Source: an uncultured Clostridia bacterium (lineage in GTDB: Bacteria > Bacillota > Clostridia > Oscillospirales > Ruminococcaceae). From it: a DNA stretch of 9,168 nucleotides. Under the pieces are notes generated by a model that saw only the letters and a list, made by a program, of their open reading frames with translations, was not told the DNA's origin and did not search any database. The position numbers were made by a program, and so were the translations under genes. The stretch lies in NCBI GenBank assembly GCA_947629275.1, contig CANRDG010000070.1:1-9168 (forward strand), read 5' to 3'. Each line of letters begins with the position of its first letter. The first letter of the stretch is position 1. This document shows, in pieces, positions 6,516-9,168 of this stretch.

Positions 6516-7733
6516 TCAATTATTTAACATCTTACGCAAAATATTTTCTGATCTCTTTCTTAACAAATTCAGCTTTTCATCTACACCGCTATATAAGTCT
6601 TGATTAATTACAACCGTATCCGCTTCGCTTGGGTCGGCAAGCTGACTTTCCAGACCCAGTTCACTTAATATTGTGTATATACGCGAATTCATATTGATGA
6701 CATCATTATCAGAATTTCTCCGCAACACAAAGAAATTACGGTGAAAATTAACTGAAAAAGCCGTGCAGTGGAAGGAATCCGTAATTACAAGGGCAGCATT
6801 TTTCACTAAGTAAAGATATTGGTTCGGCGAAACATCCACCAACTCATCTCCGGGCATATCGCGGTTAGCTTTCATTTCATCAAGCGTCGTTGAAAGAATT
6901 TTAAGCTTCAAATTCAAGCGCTCCGCAACGCGCTTTGCAAATTGGCGATGAGATGGATCTGTCCCAAGAGCTGCAAAAAGAATATATTCAGATTCTTCAT
7001 TACTGCTGTTTTTATCAATGTCTCTGTATGCAACTTGATTTTTAAGAGAAATGGGTTCAGCTAATTTACTCCAGTCATCCGAAGTAAGCAACAACGTAGG
7101 ATCCAAAACCGTTTCAACTTTCACATTGAGAAAAGACTCCAATAATTGCTTTCCTTCATTTTCGCGAACAGTTATATAATCAAAGTCTGGAAGCCACTTT
7201 ATAAAAAGTTTTTTCTCGCGTTCAGTGAGATCTGGTACAGAAATACTCGTAGCATAGGCAAGCTTTTTTATTTCTTTTTTGTCGAACGGAAGAAAATGCG
7301 CTTTAGAAGAAAAGCGGGGATTCCACACCTGATCGCTTCCGACAAGCAAAATGTCATAATAATCAGAAATATTTGATTTATATAGCTTCATTTCAGATAT
7401 AGGTTCTGTAGATTTAATATATTTATTGCAAAAAGTTTCCCACTTGCTTATTTTCTCTTTCCACAGCCGATTGCATTCCTCTTCAATAATATCTATATTT
7501 AACTGAATAATATGTGGACGTTTGCTTAAAGCCTTAAATAATTTTTGGGGATGACATAAAAGCCGAAAAAATCTGTATGACAAAGTTGCTTCCTTTGGAA
7601 CAAAGTTAATAATGTATGCATCAAATCCCTGTTCATTTATCTTTTTTTGAAGTGCGTAAGCTTGAAGTGTTGCTCCATAGTTGCTATTTTTATAAAATAG
7701 TGTAAAAACACCTACTTTTTTTGTATGGCTCAT
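6516..7733 (-). CDS. Polysaccharide pyruvyl transferase family protein
   Basis: The protein has 405 residues and is probably cytosolic or membrane-associated. The family (WcaK/CsaB-like) typically transfers pyruvate from phosphoenolpyruvate to a sugar as a ketal, making the glycan acidic; some members may do other chemistry. Diagnostic parts are NYGATLQAYALQ at 18-29 near the N-terminus, DILLVGSDQVWN at 127-138, DYITVRENEG at 185-194, VLDPTLLL at 209-216 and the C-terminal ITDSFHCTAFSVNF at 317-330 with its conserved Ser-x-His. The start follows AAAGGAG by 10 nt. It lies 35 bp after the nucleotidyltransferase gene and 61 bp before the flippase. The gene is AT-rich compared with the nucleotidyltransferase gene upstream, so a composition break falls at about 7.75 kb. 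Pairing with the Fe-S protein two genes on is a recurring arrangement in polysaccharide loci, which suggests a joint task. Exact acceptor sugar unknown. Confidence 0.88.
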   Translation of the reverse strand: MSHTKKVGVFTLFYKNSNYGATLQAYALQKKINEQGFDAYIINFVPKEATLSYRFFRLLCHPQKLFKALSKRPHIIQLNIDIIEEECNRLWKEKISKWETFCNKYIKSTEPISEMKLYKSNISDYYDILLVGSDQVWNPRFSSKAHFLPFDKKEIKKLAYATSISVPDLTEREKKLFIKWLPDFDYITVRENEGKQLLESFLNVKVETVLDPTLLLTSDDWSKLAEPISLKNQVAYRDIDKNSSNEESEYILFAALGTDPSHRQFAKRVAERLNLKLKILSTTLDEMKANRDMPGDELVDVSPNQYLYLVKNAALVITDSFHCTAFSVNFHRNFFVLRRNSDNDVINMNSRIYTILSELGLESQLADPSEADTVVINQDLYSGVDEKLNLLRKRSENILRKMLNN

Positions 7734-7768
7734 TATTATACGTCTCCTTTACCCCAACTTGTTTACTA

Positions 7769-8503
7769 TCAGTTCATCGCTGATACCATCGTTTCTAAAA
7801 AAGTTGTTAATTCCTCCGGCGTGCCCAACACGTGAACCTTGCTTTCATCCACAATACTTATCGTCACCTTCATGCCCTGTTCGATCATGTAATTATAGAG
7901 CGGAGCAATATACTTCTCACTCTTTTCCATTTTGCTGTCGTCGGCGTAATATTCCTCGTACAGTCTTTTATACAGCCTTGCCGACTTAAAGTAGTACGCG
8001 CCGAGGGTGCAGTTGTCCGAGATGCGCTGCTTTTCCCTGACTTCGACAGCATTGCCGTTTTCGTCCAGCTTGACGAAGCTCCAGTGTTCGCCGTCGGCGT
8101 GAAAGCATGGGATATGTCCGTCGCCGGAGATGTCCTCATACTTCATCTCATTCGGCTCAACGTATGTATCTATGTTGTAAACCATTATCTCCTCATCGGG
8201 ATCGCAGTGCGGGATAGCGAGCATACAGGTGGTCGCCTGTCCGTCGGTCAGGTAATCAATGCCTATAATTTCAATATTTGAAATGCCATAGTTTGCCATG
8301 TGTTCGCGGATAAACTTTTCGCTGTCGTCTTCCTTGCGGACGACAAAAATATATTTTGAAACATTTTTGTTGTACCCGACAAGGCTGTCCATCGACCAGT
8401 CAAACAGCGTTTTGCCTTTCGCTTCGATCATATATTTCGGGCAGTTGTACCCGGCTTTTCTGAACCGCGAGCCAAGTCCCGCCATGGTGATAATGACTGT
8501 CAT
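7769..8503 (-). CDS. Sugar-phosphate-type nucleotidyltransferase (pyrophosphorylase fold)
   Basis: The 244-residue cytosolic enzyme would activate a phosphorylated sugar or polyol with an NTP to make a nucleotide-linked glycan precursor. The GT-A-like nucleotidyltransferase fold is shown by MAGLGSRF (7-14), the NTP-binding GxGxRF loop, PKYMIEAKGKTLFDWS (22-37) with the conserved Lys23, LTDGQATTCM (85-94), NIDTYV (110-115) with likely metal-binding Asp112, LGAYYF (167-172) and the typical C-terminal VLGTPEEL (225-232). The start is preceded by an AGGGGGG-type ribosome binding site. It lies 12 bp after the HAD phosphatase gene, a pairing seen in other capsule loci, where the phosphatase may prepare the substrate or remove a second phosphate. 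GC content is high (35 of 60 in 8041-8100), unlike the next three genes. Substrate and nucleotide cannot be read from the sequence; choline-, glycerol- or heptose-type precursors are possible. Confidence 0.78.
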   Translation of the reverse strand: MTVIITMAGLGSRFRKAGYNCPKYMIEAKGKTLFDWSMDSLVGYNKNVSKYIFVVRKEDDSEKFIREHMANYGISNIEIIGIDYLTDGQATTCMLAIPHCDPDEEIMVYNIDTYVEPNEMKYEDISGDGHIPCFHADGEHWSFVKLDENGNAVEVREKQRISDNCTLGAYYFKSARLYKRLYEEYYADDSKMEKSEKYIAPLYNYMIEQGMKVTISIVDESKVHVLGTPEELTTFLETMVSAMN

Positions 8504-8515
8504 GTTTGTCCCCCC

Positions 8516-8914
8516 CTACTCGGATTTTTCTTTGGATTTGTTACAGATATCGTCAAGCTCGTCCACGGTGCATGAGAGAAACTCGTCGGGCCTGACGGTC
8601 CTGTCGTCTACATAGAATCCTTTATGTCCCGGCCAGGGTTTGCCATAGATGATCTCATCATATGGAATATCCCATTTGTCAAGCCATTCCAAAAGGATCT
8701 TCGCTGTTTTCTTATTGATCACGCCGATATTGCTGTTGTAGGAATTCATGTTGCGCGAGGTGAACAGTACGATCTTCGCGCCGTTTTCCTTATAATATTT
8801 AAGCTTTTCGACCATATTCCGATACGGGACAATGTCCTCATATCTTTCTTCTTTTTTCTTGATCGGGCACAAGGTCCCGTCAATATCAAAGACAAAGGTA
8901 TATTCTTCAAACAT
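8516..8914 (-). CDS. Capless HAD-superfamily phosphatase of a capsule-type locus
   Basis: The 132-residue soluble enzyme has all four HAD motifs: DIDGT at 10-14 (nucleophile Asp10, acid/base Asp12), FTSRN at 51-55 (motif II Thr52), Lys92 in GKPWPGHKG (motif III), and YVDDR at 101-105 (metal-binding Asp103, Asp104). There is no room for a cap domain, so a C0-type phosphatase acting on an accessible phosphate is expected. Proteins of this size and pattern are commonly annotated as capsule biosynthesis phosphatases. Its ATG overlaps the stop of the gene fragment upstream by 8 bp (ATGTTTGA) and it ends 12 bp before the nucleotidyltransferase, so translation of the three was probably coupled. A GGAG a few bases upstream supports the start. 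Substrate unknown; by context, a sugar or polyol phosphate intermediate. Confidence 0.82.
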   Translation of the reverse strand: MFEEYTFVFDIDGTLCPIKKKEERYEDIVPYRNMVEKLKYYKENGAKIVLFTSRNMNSYNSNIGVINKKTAKILLEWLDKWDIPYDEIIYGKPWPGHKGFYVDDRTVRPDEFLSCTVDELDDICNKSKEKSE

Positions 8915-9131
8915 CCTTCTCCACCCCGCTTGTCGTGATATCCGCGACTCTGTTCAGTATATCGAGCCCGGTGCAAAGCATGACCAACTGCTGCTTAAAG
9001 CTTTCGTTATGCAGGGGGATCATGCTCAAAAACAGCAGCGATTCGATCAACTCTATTTTCCTGCCGTCCCCGCCGATCTGTTCCCGGAATGCAGGGTAAT
9101 CGCTTACGAAATAGTTGCGCGGAGGGCAAAA
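8907..9131 (-). pseudogene. C-terminal remnant of an unrecognised gene, truncated at its 5' end
   Basis: A minus-strand frame of 74 codons ends in a TGA that overlaps the HAD start by 8 bp, the usual sign of translational coupling. The predicted residues look like real protein, with an amphipathic helical run LIESLLFLSMIPLHNESF and no low complexity. Just upstream, all three minus-strand frames contain stops between 9132 and 9168, and the first in-frame ATG would leave only 38 residues. The front of the gene is therefore missing, by insertion, deletion or frameshift. I do not recognise the family with confidence. In similar cassettes the partner of the nucleotidyltransferase and HAD genes is often a phosphotransferase (kinase-like) protein, and the C-terminus could fit that, but this is a guess from context. 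Confidence 0.55.
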
Positions 9132-9133
9132 TT

Positions 9134-9168
9134 ATGTTAACCTATTCACGAAAGGGGATTGGTCAATA
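9134..9168 (+). CDS. Possible start of a plus-strand gene running out of the window
   Basis: An ATG at 9134 is preceded by GGAGGG (9121-9126) at ideal 7-nt spacing, and the frame (MLTYSRKGIGQ) stays open to the window edge. Only 11 codons are visible, so no function can be assigned. Its divergent orientation next to a 5'-truncated gene would fit the edge of an inserted element such as an insertion sequence, but no terminal repeat can be seen. It could also be chance. Confidence 0.28.
   Translation, partial: MLTYSRKGIGQ

Noticed and set aside
7735..7740. TATAAT on the minus strand just before the pyruvyl transferase family ATG, as a promoter
   Set aside because: It falls between the ribosome binding site and the start codon and has no -35 hexamer at the right distance, so it is most likely chance in AT-rich DNA.
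1..9168. CRISPR array, tRNA or rRNA genes
   Set aside because: No regularly spaced repeats and no tRNA- or rRNA-like sequences were seen on reading either strand.

Overview
The window looks like a piece of a low- to mid-GC Firmicutes genome, probably a gut clostridium (Oscillospiraceae or Lachnospiraceae type). The reasons are strong AAGGAGG-type ribosome binding sites, TTGACx/TATAxT promoter elements, standard-code genes packed on one strand, and a surface-polysaccharide locus of a kind common in these bacteria. No taxonomic marker gene is present, so this is inference. All confidently called genes lie on the minus strand, so transcription runs from high to low coordinates.

Right and middle part (about 9131 down to 2385): a surface-glycan biosynthesis region. 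In transcription order it holds the C-terminal remnant of an unrecognised gene (8907-9131), a small capless HAD-type phosphatase (8516-8914), a sugar-phosphate-type nucleotidyltransferase (7769-8503), a polysaccharide pyruvyl transferase family protein (6516-7733), a Wzx-type oligosaccharide flippase (4934-6454), a two-[4Fe-4S] protein of the coenzyme F420 hydrogenase beta-subunit-like family (3700-4875), and UDP-galactopyranose mutase glf (2385-3497). Together they suggest a galactofuranose-containing, possibly pyruvylated glycan exported lipid-linked. No glycosyltransferase, polymerase or initiating transferase is in the window. Base composition is mosaic: 3.5-7.77 kb is AT-rich, while the HAD/nucleotidyltransferase genes and most of glf are clearly GC-richer, which suggests a swapped-in cassette.

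Left part (2212 down to 153): a separate three-gene operon with 13-bp gaps. Two tandem paralogous S1-family (trypsin/V8-like) serine proteases without signal peptides are followed by a 120-residue protein. That protein reads like a stand-alone version of the C-terminal beta-sandwich (domain 4) of cholesterol-dependent cytolysins. It keeps a GTTL motif like the cholesterol-recognition Thr-Leu pair but lacks the tryptophan-rich undecapeptide. A hairpin at 67-89 probably ends this operon. The protease pair plus D4-like protein is the best candidate here for an undescribed system.

The intergenic stretch 2213-2384 holds overlapping divergent promoter-like elements and a 21-bp-spaced repeat. One of these promoters points into the 3' end of glf, as if it had lost its original gene. 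At the right edge a possible plus-strand gene starts at 9134 with a good ribosome binding site, next to the truncated gene; this may be the edge of a mobile element or a recombination junction.
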